From contig NZ_JARKOT010000116.1 in assembly GCF_029977985.1 (NCBI RefSeq), forward strand, positions 1 to 64,000: a stretch of DNA of 64,000 nt, in the 5' to 3' direction. Position 1 is the first letter of the stretch; the number at the start of each line of letters is the position of its first letter. Shown here in pieces: positions 29,139-37,393 of this stretch. This DNA is from Propioniciclava sp. (lineage in GTDB: Bacteria > Actinomycetota > Actinomycetes > Propionibacteriales > Propionibacteriaceae). The position numbers and the translations under genes are program-made. The notes below the pieces were generated by a model, which worked only from the letters and a program-made list of their open reading frames with translations, ran no database searches and had not been told where the DNA came from.

Positions 29139-29990
29139 GTGACCGATCCCTCGCACTGGGTGCTGACGCTCGCCTGTCCCGACCGACCCGGCATCGTCCA
29201 CGCCGTCACCGGCGCCATCGCATCCAGTCAGGGCAACATCACCGAGCTCCAGCAGTTCTCCTCGGCCGACACCGGCCGCTTCTTCATGCGCGTCCAGGTG
29301 CAGTCGGGATTCGAGCGGGCGAAGTTCGAGGAGTCCGTGCGCCCCCTGGCCGCCTACCTCAACGCCTCCTGGAACCTCGACGAGGTCGGACGCCCCCGGC
29401 GCACCCTGATCCTCGCCTCCAAGGCGGCCCACTGCCTCAACGACCTGCTGTTCCGCCAGCGCGCGGGACAGCTACCCATCGAGATCACCGGGGTGATGGC
29501 GAACCATCCCGACCTCGGCGATCTCGCCCGCTTCTACGGGGTGCCGTTCGCCGAGCACGTCGTCCTGCCCGACACGAAGGCGGACTTCGAGCGCCGCGTC
29601 CTCGAGGCGGTGGACGCCGAGGAAGTCGAACTGGTCGTGCTCGCCCGCTACATGCAGATCCTCTCCCCCGAGCTGTGCGCCGCTCTGGCGGGCCGCGCCA
29701 TCAACATCCACCACTCGTTCCTGCCCGGCTTCAAGGGCGCCAACCCCTACCGCCAGGCGCATGCCCGCGGCGTCAAGCTCATCGGGGCGACCGCGCACTT
29801 CGTGACGGCCGACCTCGACGAGGGCCCGATCATCGAGCAGAACGTGACGCGGGTCGACCACACGAAGACCGTCGCCGAACTGCAGGCCATCGGCCAGGAC
29901 CAGGAGTCCCGCACCCTCGCCGCCGCGGTCAAGCTGTTCGCCGAGCACCGCGTCTTCCTCGACGACAACCGCACGGTCGTCCTGAACTGA
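29139..29990 (+). CDS. purU: Formyltetrahydrofolate deformylase
   Basis: A 283-residue enzyme that hydrolyses 10-formyl-THF to formate and THF. An N-terminal ACT domain (residues 1-80, WVLTLACPDRPGIVHAVTGA) precedes the formyl-transferase fold (90-283). The catalytic Asn-His-Asp set is in INIHHSFLPGFKGANPYRQA and TAHFVTADLDEGPIIEQNV. The first motif distinguishes PurU from PurN by its N-terminal ACT domain. The GTG start at 29139 begins exactly before the ACT domain. It stands alone on the plus strand; folD, purH and purN 7-10 kb away belong to the same one-carbon pool. Confidence 0.96.
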   Translation: MTDPSHWVLTLACPDRPGIVHAVTGAIASSQGNITELQQFSSADTGRFFMRVQVQSGFERAKFEESVRPLAAYLNASWNLDEVGRPRRTLILASKAAHCLNDLLFRQRAGQLPIEITGVMANHPDLGDLARFYGVPFAEHVVLPDTKADFERRVLEAVDAEEVELVVLARYMQILSPELCAALAGRAINIHHSFLPGFKGANPYRQAHARGVKLIGATAHFVTADLDEGPIIEQNVTRVDHTKTVAELQAIGQDQESRTLAAAVKLFAEHRVFLDDNRTVVLN

Positions 29991-30006
29991 CGCCGCCGCC
30001 CGCGTC

Positions 30007-30648
30007 TCAGCCGACGCGCTTGGGGCCAGGGGCCGCCACGTCGGCGTCCGCTGGGGCGATCGGGGCGGGCTCGTCCCACGCGACGAAGGTCCAGCCGGCG
30101 TCCGGGTCGCCGTCGAGGGTCACGATGGTCGTGTTGTCGAGCCGGCGGTCGACGACATCGTGCAGGTCGAGCGACGCGACGCGCGCCATGATCCACATGC
30201 GCAGCGCCGCACCGTGGCTGACGAGCAGGGCGGCGCCGTGGCCGGCGCCCGCGATCTCGGCAACGGCCGCGTCGAAGCGGCTGTAGAACGCGGGTGCGTC
30301 CTCACCGTTGGGGACACGGTTGGTCGGTGTCTCGCGCCACGACTGGAGCACCTCGACGTAGCGCTGCCAGTCGGGGCTCATCTCGTCGTCGCCCGCTTGG
30401 ATCTCACGCAGCCCACCCAGGACGACCACGTCGAGCTCGCGGTCGGACGCGAGCGGGGCCGCCGTCTGCTGGGTGCGGACGAGGTCGGATGCGTAGATCG
30501 CCCCGATCGGACGCCCGTCGAGGCGTCCCACCAAGGCGTCGGCCTGCCGCCGGCCGACCTCGTCGAGACCCGCGCCGGGAAAGGCGGTGTCCAGGAGCCG
30601 GGCGACATTGGAGGCGGTCTGGCCGTGGCGGACGAGGTAGAGGCGCAT
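30007..30648 (-). CDS. Histidine phosphatase superfamily protein (phosphoglycerate-mutase-like)
   Basis: A 213-residue protein starting [14 protein letters not shown], with the RHG phospho-acceptor at His 8. [17 protein letters not shown] and [13 protein letters not shown] are typical of the cobC/GpmB-like branch, and [17 protein letters not shown] carries the second catalytic His. The C-terminal 25 residues ([20 protein letters not shown]) are an Ala/Pro tail. The substrate could be a sugar phosphate or another small phosphoester. It is divergent from mdh with 98 bases between; TAGGGT lies 6 bases before its ATG. Confidence 0.88.
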   Translation of the reverse strand: MRLYLVRHGQTASNVARLLDTAFPGAGLDEVGRRQADALVGRLDGRPIGAIYASDLVRTQQTAAPLASDRELDVVVLGGLREIQAGDDEMSPDWQRYVEVLQSWRETPTNRVPNGEDAPAFYSRFDAAVAEIAGAGHGAALLVSHGAALRMWIMARVASLDLHDVVDRRLDNTTIVTLDGDPDAGWTFVAWDEPAPIAPADADVAAPGPKRVG

Positions 30649-30654
30649 GGCCCC

Positions 30655-30660
30655 ACCCTA
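30655..30660 (-). promoter_or_regulatory. -10 box of the histidine phosphatase gene
   Basis: On the minus strand TAGGGT is followed by 6 bases and the ATG at 30648, matching the leaderless pattern seen at other genes. Confidence 0.45.
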
Positions 30661-30687
30661 GGCGGCGCGGCGCCCAGCCCACGGTGC

Positions 30688-30701
30688 TAGGTTCGAACCT
30701 A
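30688..30701. promoter_or_regulatory. 14-bp perfect palindrome TAGGTTCGAACCTA upstream of mdh
   Basis: It lies 45 bases before the mdh ATG. Each strand reads TAGGTT, a usable -10 hexamer, so it may be a symmetrical divergent promoter; for mdh it would give a leader of about 45 bases with the GGAGGG site. It could equally be a regulator operator. Confidence 0.5.
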
Positions 30702-30746
30702 CGAAGCCAACGCTCCGACACCGTCGTTCACCTGTGGAGGGAAACC

Positions 30747-31736
30747 ATGAGCACCGCACCCGTCAAGGTCGCCGTCACCGGCGCCGCCGGCCAGATCTGC
30801 TACAGCCTGCTGTTCCGCATCGCCAGCGGCGAACTGCTGGGCAAGGACACCCCCGTCGAGCTGCGCCTGCTCGAGATCACGCCCGCGCTCAAGGCCCTCG
30901 AAGGCGTCGTCATGGAGTTGGACGACTGCGCCTTCCCGCTGCTGAGCAAGGTCGAGATCGGCGACGATGCCACCAAGGTCTTCGACGGCGTCAATCTCGC
31001 GATGCTCGTGGGCGCCCGCCCGCGCACCGCCGGCATGGAGCGCGGCGACCTGCTCAGCGCCAACGGCGCCATCTTCACCGCGCAGGGCAAGGCCTTGGGC
31101 GAGGTGGCCGCGGACGACGTGAAAGTGCTCGTCACGGGCAACCCGGCCAACACGAACGCCCTCATCGCGATGAGCAACGCGCCCGACATCCCCCGCGAGC
31201 GGTTCAACGCGCTGACCCGCCTCGACCACAACCGCGCCATCAGCCAACTGGCCGCCAAGGTGGGTGTCCCGGTCACCGCGATCACGAAGATGACGATCTG
31301 GGGCAACCACTCCGCCACCCAGTACCCCGACCTGTTCCACGCCGAGGTCAACGGCAAGAACGCCGCGGAGCTGGTGAACGACCAGGCCTGGATCGAGAGC
31401 GACTTCATCCCGACCGTCGCCAAGCGCGGCGCGGCCATCATCGCGGCCCGCGGGTCGAGCTCGGCGGCGTCCGCGGCGAACGCGACCATCGAGCACATGC
31501 GCGACTGGGTCCTCGGCACGCCCGAGGGCGACTGGGTGTCGATGGCTGTGCCGTCCGACGGCAGCTACGGCGTCCCCGAGGGCCTGATCAGCTCGTTCCC
31601 GTGCACGGTCACGGACGGCCAGTACTCCATCGTCCAGGGCCTCGAGATCGACGACTTCAGCCGCGCCAAGATCGATGCCTCGGTCGCAGAGCTCGCCGAC
31701 GAGAAGAGCGCTGTCACCGAGCTCGGCCTGATCTGA
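30747..31736 (+). CDS. mdh: Malate dehydrogenase
   Basis: A 329-residue NAD-dependent malate dehydrogenase of the LDH/MDH family, group 2 (cytosolic type). The cofactor loop is [20 protein letters not shown] (GAAGQI). The substrate arginines are in [18 protein letters not shown], then [18 protein letters not shown], the Asp-Arg pair in [14 protein letters not shown] and the catalytic His in [12 protein letters not shown]. All are intact. A GGAGGG site lies 6 bases ahead of ATG 30747. It closes the TCA cycle between malate and oxaloacetate; sucCD 12 kb away serves the same cycle. Confidence 0.97.
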   Translation: MSTAPVKVAVTGAAGQICYSLLFRIASGELLGKDTPVELRLLEITPALKALEGVVMELDDCAFPLLSKVEIGDDATKVFDGVNLAMLVGARPRTAGMERGDLLSANGAIFTAQGKALGEVAADDVKVLVTGNPANTNALIAMSNAPDIPRERFNALTRLDHNRAISQLAAKVGVPVTAITKMTIWGNHSATQYPDLFHAEVNGKNAAELVNDQAWIESDFIPTVAKRGAAIIAARGSSSAASAANATIEHMRDWVLGTPEGDWVSMAVPSDGSYGVPEGLISSFPCTVTDGQYSIVQGLEIDDFSRAKIDASVAELADEKSAVTELGLI

Positions 31737-31758
31737 CGCTGGGTCCGGCCACGACGCC

Positions 31759-31826
31759 GACCTCCTGATTCGGACCTCCCGACTGCGTGCACCTGCGCGT
31801 AGTTGGGAGGTCCGAGTCGGGAGGTC
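31759..31826. terminator. Long hairpin between convergent mdh and dhaM
   Basis: Arms of 22 bp at 31759-31780 and 31805-31826 match at 20 of 22 positions (for example CGGACCTCCC with GGGAGGTCCG), around a 24-base loop. It can terminate both mdh and dhaM transcripts. Confidence 0.75.
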
Positions 31827-31833
31827 GTTCGGT

Positions 31834-32562
31834 TCAGCGCCGTTCGCCGAAGTTGCGCGCGGTCAGGTCGGCCACCGCGTCCCGGGCAGCGGCGGCGTCC
31901 GGCCCCGTCATCCGGAACTCCAGTTCGTGTCCCCGCTCGACGCCGAGCGCGAGCAGCCCCATCGGGCTGCGGGCGTCCACGGCGACCTCCGGATCATCCG
32001 TGAGGTTGACGACCTCGACGGCGGCGTCGAAGCCTGTGAGTGCCGCGACGAGCGCCGCCGCCGGTCGCGCGTGCAACCCCTGGGTCAGTTCCACGACCGT
32101 GCGGAACACGACGGCCTCACCCGCTGCCTTCGCCACGGGAGCGGCCGCCACCCCGTCGCCGAGATGCGCCACCTTCGGGTCCAGCCCGCGCAGGGCCTCG
32201 GCTTCGCAGGCGTCCAGGTCGGCCCCGGACGCCGCCGTCACGACCGCCGCCACGAGCCCCTCCACGAGCGGGGCCGCCGTGATGCGGACGCGCGCGGCGG
32301 CGTCCGGGTCGAGGAACTCGACCGCCATCTCGGCCGACATGACGGCACTGCCCAGGTCGAGCAGCACGAGGACGCCGTCACCCGAATCCGCCTCCGCCAG
32401 TGCCGCCGCGATCGCGGTGGCATCCGTGCCGAAATGTCCCGCTTCCAGACCCGCCGCCGGCAACACCGGCGGGCGCGCGTCGGCGGGCACCATGTCGAGA
32501 GCCAGTTGGATCGCCGCCCGCGCCAAGGCATAGCTGTGCGACACCACCACCAAGCCGATCAT
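31834..32562 (-). CDS. dhaM: Dihydroxyacetone kinase phosphotransfer protein, EIIA-HPr fusion
   Basis: A 242-residue two-domain protein. Residues 1-130 form the EIIA-mannose-type domain (MIGLVVVSHSYALARAAIQL, His 9 as phospho-acceptor; VLVLLDLGSAVMSAEMAVEF). Residues 155-242 form an HPr domain with active histidine in TQGLHARPAAALV and the SPMGLLALG helix. It passes phosphate from enzyme I of the PTS to DhaL-ADP. E. coli DhaM adds an EI-like third domain; that is absent here, so a separate PtsI must feed it. The gene is 10 bases downstream of dhaL. Confidence 0.92.
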   Translation of the reverse strand: MIGLVVVSHSYALARAAIQLALDMVPADARPPVLPAAGLEAGHFGTDATAIAAALAEADSGDGVLVLLDLGSAVMSAEMAVEFLDPDAAARVRITAAPLVEGLVAAVVTAASGADLDACEAEALRGLDPKVAHLGDGVAAAPVAKAAGEAVVFRTVVELTQGLHARPAAALVAALTGFDAAVEVVNLTDDPEVAVDARSPMGLLALGVERGHELEFRMTGPDAAAARDAVADLTARNFGERR

Positions 32563-32572
32563 GGGGACCCGA

Positions 32573-33193
32573 TCAGCCCAGGGTGCGCGCGGCGGCCTCG
32601 ACGAGCATCGTCACGCTGGTGGCACCCGGATCCTGGTGCCCAGCGCTCCGGTCCCCGAGATAGGAGGCCCGGCCCTTGCGGGCGACGAGCGGGATCGTGG
32701 CGTCCCTGCCCTCCGCCGCCGCCCGGGCAGCAGCCTCCAACGCCTCCGCCGCCTCGTCCGACACGGTCGCCTCGTAGGCGTCCACGGCCGGCGACAAGGC
32801 GTCCACCATCGTCTTGTCCCCCACCGACGCCTTGCCGCGCGCCAGGACGCCGTCCAGCCCGGCCCTCAGGGCCAGCCCGAACGCGACCGGATCGGCGCCC
32901 TCGGCGGGCAGCGCCGCCGCGAGGCGCAGGAAGAAGGTGCCGTACAGCGGCCCGGACGCACCGCCGACCGTGCTGACCAGCGTCATGCCGGCCTTCTTCA
33001 GCAACGCCGGGGCATCGGCGAAGTCGTCGGCGGACAGGGCCGCCACGGCCTGCATGCCGCGGTCCATGTTGGCGCCGTGATCGGCGTCGCCGATCTGACG
33101 GTCGAGATCGGTCAGCAGGTCGGCATTCTCGTGCACGACCGCGGCGAAATCCGCGAGCCACGCGTGCACCTGCGCAAGGTCGATGACGGTCAC
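32573..33193 (-). CDS. dhaL: Dihydroxyacetone kinase ADP-binding subunit
   Basis: A 206-residue helical-barrel subunit that holds ADP and hands its phosphate to DhaK-bound dihydroxyacetone. The Mg-binding aspartates are in LLTDLDRQIGDADHGANM, and TLVSTVGGASGPLYGTFF and VGDKTMVDALSPAVDAYE match the family. GTG 33193 is chosen because it overlaps the dhaK stop (GTGA); another in-frame GTG at 33202 is possible. It is coupled to dhaK upstream and followed 10 bases later by dhaM. Confidence 0.93.
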   Translation of the reverse strand: MTVIDLAQVHAWLADFAAVVHENADLLTDLDRQIGDADHGANMDRGMQAVAALSADDFADAPALLKKAGMTLVSTVGGASGPLYGTFFLRLAAALPAEGADPVAFGLALRAGLDGVLARGKASVGDKTMVDALSPAVDAYEATVSDEAAEALEAAARAAAEGRDATIPLVARKGRASYLGDRSAGHQDPGATSVTMLVEAAARTLG

Positions 33194-34191
33194 AGCCCCC
33201 ACCGTAGGCCAACCGTGTTCACCGGGGCGTCCCAGAGCTTCAGCATGTCGTCATCTGCGGCGAGCAGGGTGAGCGACGAACCGGCCATCTCGAGGCTCGT
33301 GATGTAGTTGCCGACCAGACTGCGCGCCACTTGCACTCCGTACTTCTGGAGCAGCTTGGCCACCTCGCCGTACATCACGTACAACTCGATGAGCGGCGTG
33401 CCGCCCATACCGTTGAGCATCGCGATGGTGGGGCCGTTGCTGAAGCACAGGTCTTCCAGGATCGGCTCGACGAGCATCGCCGCCACCTCGCGGGCCGGCG
33501 CGAGCTTGCGGCGCTCGCGCCCCGGCTCGCCGTGGATGCCGATGCCGACCTCCATCTCGTCCTCGGCCAGGTCGAACGTCGGCTTGCCGGCGTGGGGGAC
33601 GGTGCAGGAGGTGAGCGCCATGCCCATCGAGCGCCCGTTGCCGTTGACCTTCTTGGCGAGCTCGACGAGGGCATCGAGGTCGCGGCCCTCCTCGGCGGCG
33701 GCCCCAACGATCTTCTCGAGCAGCACCGTGACACCCACGCCACGGCGCCCCGCGGTGTAGAGCGAGTCCTGGACGGCCACGTCGTCGTCGGTGACGACGG
33801 CTTCCACCCGGACGCCGCCCTCCGCGGCCGCCATCTCCGCGGCCATCTCGAAGTTCATGACGTCGCCGGTGTAGTTCTTGACGATGTGCAGGACGCCGGC
33901 GCCGGCGTCCACCGCGGTCGTGGCGGCCATCATCTGGTCGGGGACGGGCGAGGTGAAGACCTCGCCGCAGCACGCGGCGTCCAGCATGCCGAGCCCGACG
34001 TAGCCGCCGTGCATCGGCTCGTGGCCGGAGCCGCCGCCGGAGACGAGTCCCACCTTGCCGGGACGGGGGGCGTCCTTGCGCAGGATCACCTTGTTCGCGT
34101 GGTCGATGCGGAGGCGGTCGGAGTAGGCGGCCTCGATGCCGACGAGGGCCTCAGCGACGACGTCATTGGCGCCATTGATCAGCTTCTTCAT
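33190..34191 (-). CDS. dhaK: Dihydroxyacetone kinase substrate-binding subunit
   Basis: A 333-residue subunit that binds dihydroxyacetone covalently. MKKLINGANDVVAEALVGI opens the protein, VGLVSGGGSGHEPMHGGYVG is the first substrate loop, and VGIGIHGEPG carries the hemiaminal-forming histidine. MLNGMGGTPLIELYVMYGEV is also diagnostic. Length is normal. It is the first gene of dhaK-dhaL-dhaM, the PTS-driven form of the pathway that makes dihydroxyacetone phosphate for glycolysis. No dhaS/dhaR regulator or glycerol dehydrogenase is next to it. The Shine-Dalgarno sequence is poor: GAGAGG abuts the ATG. Confidence 0.95.
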   Translation of the reverse strand: MKKLINGANDVVAEALVGIEAAYSDRLRIDHANKVILRKDAPRPGKVGLVSGGGSGHEPMHGGYVGLGMLDAACCGEVFTSPVPDQMMAATTAVDAGAGVLHIVKNYTGDVMNFEMAAEMAAAEGGVRVEAVVTDDDVAVQDSLYTAGRRGVGVTVLLEKIVGAAAEEGRDLDALVELAKKVNGNGRSMGMALTSCTVPHAGKPTFDLAEDEMEVGIGIHGEPGRERRKLAPAREVAAMLVEPILEDLCFSNGPTIAMLNGMGGTPLIELYVMYGEVAKLLQKYGVQVARSLVGNYITSLEMAGSSLTLLAADDDMLKLWDAPVNTVGLRWGL

Positions 34192-34235
34192 CCTCTCAGT
34201 CAACCACCCGGCGCGGCGGCGAGGAACCCCCTGCG

Positions 34236-34261
34236 GGGAGACAACCGTTGGCAAGTCTCCC
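34236..34261. promoter_or_regulatory. Inverted repeat in the divergent dhaK/acyl-CoA synthetase promoter
   Basis: GGGAGAC and GTCTCCC arms are 12 bases apart, with CAACCGTTGG inside. A second small repeat, CAACC-TAC-GGTTG, lies at 34274-34286. Either could bind a regulator of one or both genes. Confidence 0.4.
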
Positions 34262-34292
34262 ATCGACGGCTAACAACCTACGGTTGCGTAAC

Positions 34293-34298
34293 TAAGAT
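34293..34298 (+). promoter_or_regulatory. -10 box of the acyl-CoA synthetase gene, probably leaderless
   Basis: TAAGAT, 7 bases, ATG 34306. This argues for ATG 34306 over the in-frame ATG at 34297, which overlaps the box. Confidence 0.5.
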
Positions 34299-34305
34299 GC
34301 TGTCC

Positions 34306-36027
34306 ATGACCTACACCGGACGGCCGGCCACCGCCGCCACCGACGCCGTGCGCCGCGCCCGCGACTTCCTTCTCGACCACCCCCACGACTACGAGGCAGT
34401 CCGCGCGGGCTTCGCCTGGCCGCAGCTCGAGACCTTCAACTTCGCCCTCGAGTGGTTCGATGTGGTCGCCGGCGAACACCCCGATCGCGCCGCCGTCACC
34501 ATCGTCGAGGAGGACCTGACGGCCCATACCCACACCTATGGCGAGCTCGCGGCGCGCTCGGACCAGGTCGCCAACTGGCTGATCGACCTCGGCCTGCACC
34601 GCGGCGACACGATGATCGTCATGCTCGACAACACGATCGAGCTGTGGGAGGTGCTGTTCGGCCTCCTCAAGGCAGGCGGCGTCGCCATCCCGACGTCGAC
34701 GCTGCTCAGCGACGTCGACCTCGCCTGGCGCGTCGAGACCGCGGACGCCCGGTTCGCGATCGCCCCGACGCGGCTCACCGGGCGCTTCCACCTGGTGCGG
34801 CCCGGCACGACGCTCATCGGTCTCGGGGACGCCCTCGGCGAGGGCTGGGTCGACTACGCCACCAGCGCGGACGCGGCAGAGGACTTCACCCCGGACGGGC
34901 CCACGCCGGCCACCGACACGTCGCTGCTGTACTTCACCTCCGGCACCACGGCCCACCCGAAACTGGTGGAGCACACGCAGGTGAGCTACCCGGTGGGCCA
35001 TCTGTCGACGATGTACTGGCTCGGCGTCCGGCCGGGCGACGTGCACCTCAACATCAGCTCGCCCGGTTGGGGCAAGCACGCGTGGAGCAACTTCTTCTCG
35101 CCGTTCCTCGCCCAGGCGACCGTGTTCATCTTCAACTACGCGCGTTTCCATGCCGAGACGCTGCTCAAGATCATGGACACCTACCAGGTGTCGACCTTCT
35201 GCGCGCCGCCGACCGTGTGGCGCATGCTCATCCAGGCTGATCTGTCGCACCTCACCAAGCCCCCGCGCGAACTCGTGGGCGCAGGCGAGGCGCTGAACGC
35301 CGAGGTCATCAACCGGGTGCGCGACGCGTGGAACAACACGATCCGCGACGGTTACGGCCAGACCGAGACGACCTGCTCCATCGGCAACTCGCCGGGCCAG
35401 CCGATCCGGCCGGGCGCGATGGGACGCCCCATGCCCGGCTACGCGGTGGCGCTGCTCGACCCGGCGACCGAGACGGTCGTGGAGGGCGTCGGCGAGGGTG
35501 AGATCTGCCTCGACCTGTCGGTGCACCATCTGGGCCTCATGGGGGGCTATTACGCCGCGGACGACCTGACGGCGGAGGCCACCCGCGGTGGCTACTACCA
35601 CACCGGCGACATCGCGGCGCGTGACGAGGAGGGCTACCTCACCTACGTCGGCCGCGCCGACGACGTCTTCAAGGCGTCCGACTACAAGATCAGCCCCTTC
35701 GAGCTGGAGAGCGCGCTGATGCTCCACGCGGCGGTAGCCGAGTGTGCGGTCGTCCCGAGCCCCGATGCGCTGCGCGGCGCGGTGCCGAAGGCGTACGTGC
35801 ACCTGGCAGCGGGCCATGCGGCCGGCCCCGACGTGGCGCGGTCGATCTTCGCCCACTGCCGGTCCCACCTCAACGGGTACCAGCTGGTGCGCATCGTCGA
35901 GTTCGTCGACACCCTGCCGAAGACGGTGAGCAGCAAGATCCGCCGTGTCGAACTGCGCTCCGCCGAAGCCGAGCGGGTGGCGTCCGGTGACCGTGAGGGG
36001 CAGTTCTTCGATCGCGACTTCCGCTGA
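34306..36027 (+). CDS. AMP-forming acyl-CoA synthetase (medium-chain ACSM/acetyl-CoA-like)
   Basis: A 573-residue adenylate-forming enzyme that activates a carboxylic acid to acyl-AMP and then acyl-CoA. The P-loop-like A3 motif is LLYFTSGTTAHPKLVEH, where the usual glycine after TSGTT is alanine as in the ACSM branch. A5 is IRDGYGQTETTCSIG, A7 is GGYYHTGDIAARDEEGYLTYVGR and the A8 hinge is DDVFKASDYKISPFELESAL. The catalytic A10 lysine lies in KTVSSKIRRVEL. The N-terminus (WPQLETFNFALEWFDVVAGE) fits medium-chain acyl-CoA synthetases. It is divergent from dhaK. The substrate chain length is unproven. Confidence 0.9.
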   Translation: MTYTGRPATAATDAVRRARDFLLDHPHDYEAVRAGFAWPQLETFNFALEWFDVVAGEHPDRAAVTIVEEDLTAHTHTYGELAARSDQVANWLIDLGLHRGDTMIVMLDNTIELWEVLFGLLKAGGVAIPTSTLLSDVDLAWRVETADARFAIAPTRLTGRFHLVRPGTTLIGLGDALGEGWVDYATSADAAEDFTPDGPTPATDTSLLYFTSGTTAHPKLVEHTQVSYPVGHLSTMYWLGVRPGDVHLNISSPGWGKHAWSNFFSPFLAQATVFIFNYARFHAETLLKIMDTYQVSTFCAPPTVWRMLIQADLSHLTKPPRELVGAGEALNAEVINRVRDAWNNTIRDGYGQTETTCSIGNSPGQPIRPGAMGRPMPGYAVALLDPATETVVEGVGEGEICLDLSVHHLGLMGGYYAADDLTAEATRGGYYHTGDIAARDEEGYLTYVGRADDVFKASDYKISPFELESALMLHAAVAECAVVPSPDALRGAVPKAYVHLAAGHAAGPDVARSIFAHCRSHLNGYQLVRIVEFVDTLPKTVSSKIRRVELRSAEAERVASGDREGQFFDRDFR

Positions 36028-36036
36028 GGGCGGCCG

Positions 36037-36108
36037 CACGTTTCTGACCGAGGTTTTCTGACCGAGGGAATCGTGGCACGTGTCACGATTTCGTCGGTCA
36101 GAAACGTG
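36037..36108. terminator. Nested palindrome between convergent genes
   Basis: Outer arms CACGTTTCTGACCGA (36037-36051) and TCGGTCAGAAACGTG (36094-36108) are perfect. Inside lies a second stem, AATCGTG (36069-36075) with CACGATT (36084-36090). The word TTTCTGACCGAGG is also directly repeated in the left half. It probably terminates both neighbours. Confidence 0.7.
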
Positions 36109-36119
36109 GGCGGGGCCGC

Positions 36120-36521
36120 CTACGGAAGCGGCGGGACCACCAGCGTGAGCGCCCAGATCCCCACGCCGAGCAGCCCCAGGCAGGCCACGTCGACCAGACG
36201 CCGCCGGACGCCGAGCAGCCCGACCCACCGATCCGGCAGGAAGGCACGCAGCAGGGTCGCAACGACGAACGAGGCCCCGATGAGGAACGACCCGCGCTTC
36301 CAGTGACCGATGCCGGCCCAGCCGACGCCGGCCGCCACCCCGAGCAACGTCACCGCCAGCGGCCACTGCCCCACGACCAGCGCCCACCACGGACGCGGTG
36401 CGCGCGGCCCGGCCGGCCGCTCGGCGCGCGCGTCGGCCGGCACGTCGGCGGTGTCGGACGGATGCGGCGGGCGGAAGTGGTGCGGATACTGCTTCGCCTC
36501 GTCCGGGAGGCGGCCGGTCAC
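36120..36521 (-). CDS. DUF3017-type small membrane protein next to folD
   Basis: A 133-residue protein. A hydrophilic, Pro-rich N-terminus (about 45 residues, [17 protein letters not shown]) is followed by three hydrophobic segments ([58 protein letters not shown]). GTG 36521 overlaps the folD stop (GTGA). A short three-helix protein coupled to folD is a recurring arrangement in actinobacteria, and the sequence fits the DUF3017 family; the function is unknown. Confidence 0.78.
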   Translation of the reverse strand: MTGRLPDEAKQYPHHFRPPHPSDTADVPADARAERPAGPRAPRPWWALVVGQWPLAVTLLGVAAGVGWAGIGHWKRGSFLIGASFVVATLLRAFLPDRWVGLLGVRRRLVDVACLGLLGVGIWALTLVVPPLP

Positions 36522-37372
36522 GGCGCCGCCAGCGCCTCGGCGCGGTCGACGACGTTGCTGAGCAACATCGCCCGCGTCATGGGGCCCACGCCGCCCGGGT
36601 TGGGCGTCACCCAGGACGCCTTGTCCCACACGTCGGGCGCGAGGTCACCCGTCGTCTTCCCGTCCACGCGGCTGACGCCGACGTCGACGCACACCGCCCC
36701 CTCGCGGATCATCTCCGCCGTCACCATGTGCGGCACCCCGGCAGCGGCGACGACGATGTCGGCCCGGCGCGTGTGCGCCGCCACGTCGCGCGTGCCAGTG
36801 TGGCAGAGCGTCACGCTGGCGTTCTCCGACCGCCGCGTCAGGATCAGCCCGAGGGGCCGCCCGACGGTGATCCCGCGGCCGATCACGACGACCTCCGCTC
36901 CGCGCCACGACAATCCGTGCCGGACCAGCAGTTCCACGATCCCCCGCGGCGTGCAGGGCAGGGGCGCCGGCTCGTTCAGCACGAGGCGGCCGAGGTTGAT
37001 CGGGTGGAGACCGTCGGCGTCCTTGCCCGGGTCCACGCGTTCGAGCAGCGCGTTCTCCGGCAGGGCCTTCGGCAAGGGCAGTTGCACGATGTAGCCCGTG
37101 CAGGCCGGGTCGGCGTTCAACGCGTCGATCGCCGCCGTCACCTGGTCGAGGGACGCCGCCGCCGGCAGTTCCACCCGGATCGACGCGATGCCCACGTCGT
37201 CGCAGTCGCGGTGCTTCATGCGCACGTAGCTGTGGCTCGCCGGGTCGTCGCCCACGAGCACGGTCGCGAGCCCCGGCACGATGCCACGCTCGCGCAGCCT
37301 TGCCACGCGCGCGGTCAGTTCGGCCTTGATGGCGGCCGCGGTGGCTTTGCCGTCCAGCACCTGGGCTGTCAT
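36518..37372 (-). CDS. folD: Bifunctional methylene-THF dehydrogenase/methenyl-THF cyclohydrolase
   Basis: A 284-residue enzyme that interconverts 5,10-methylene-THF and 10-formyl-THF. The catalytic lysine region is [18 protein letters not shown], and [12 protein letters not shown] is the folate site. The cofactor motif is [19 protein letters not shown], and [20 protein letters not shown] is the diagnostic C-terminal PGGVGPMT. Length is normal. It lies 21 bases downstream of purH and overlaps the DUF3017 gene. With purN, purH and purU it forms the formyl-THF supply and use for purines. Confidence 0.96.
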   Translation of the reverse strand: MTAQVLDGKATAAAIKAELTARVARLRERGIVPGLATVLVGDDPASHSYVRMKHRDCDDVGIASIRVELPAAASLDQVTAAIDALNADPACTGYIVQLPLPKALPENALLERVDPGKDADGLHPINLGRLVLNEPAPLPCTPRGIVELLVRHGLSWRGAEVVVIGRGITVGRPLGLILTRRSENASVTLCHTGTRDVAAHTRRADIVVAAAGVPHMVTAEMIREGAVCVDVGVSRVDGKTTGDLAPDVWDKASWVTPNPGGVGPMTRAMLLSNVVDRAEALAAP

Positions 37373-37393
37373 GAGTTCTCCGTTCCCCGCGGG

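Noticed and set aside
30685-30712. Possible tRNA T-arm (GGTTCGAACC followed by a CCA-like end)
   Set aside because: The flanking five-base stem does not pair, and no acceptor, D or anticodon arms can be drawn upstream.
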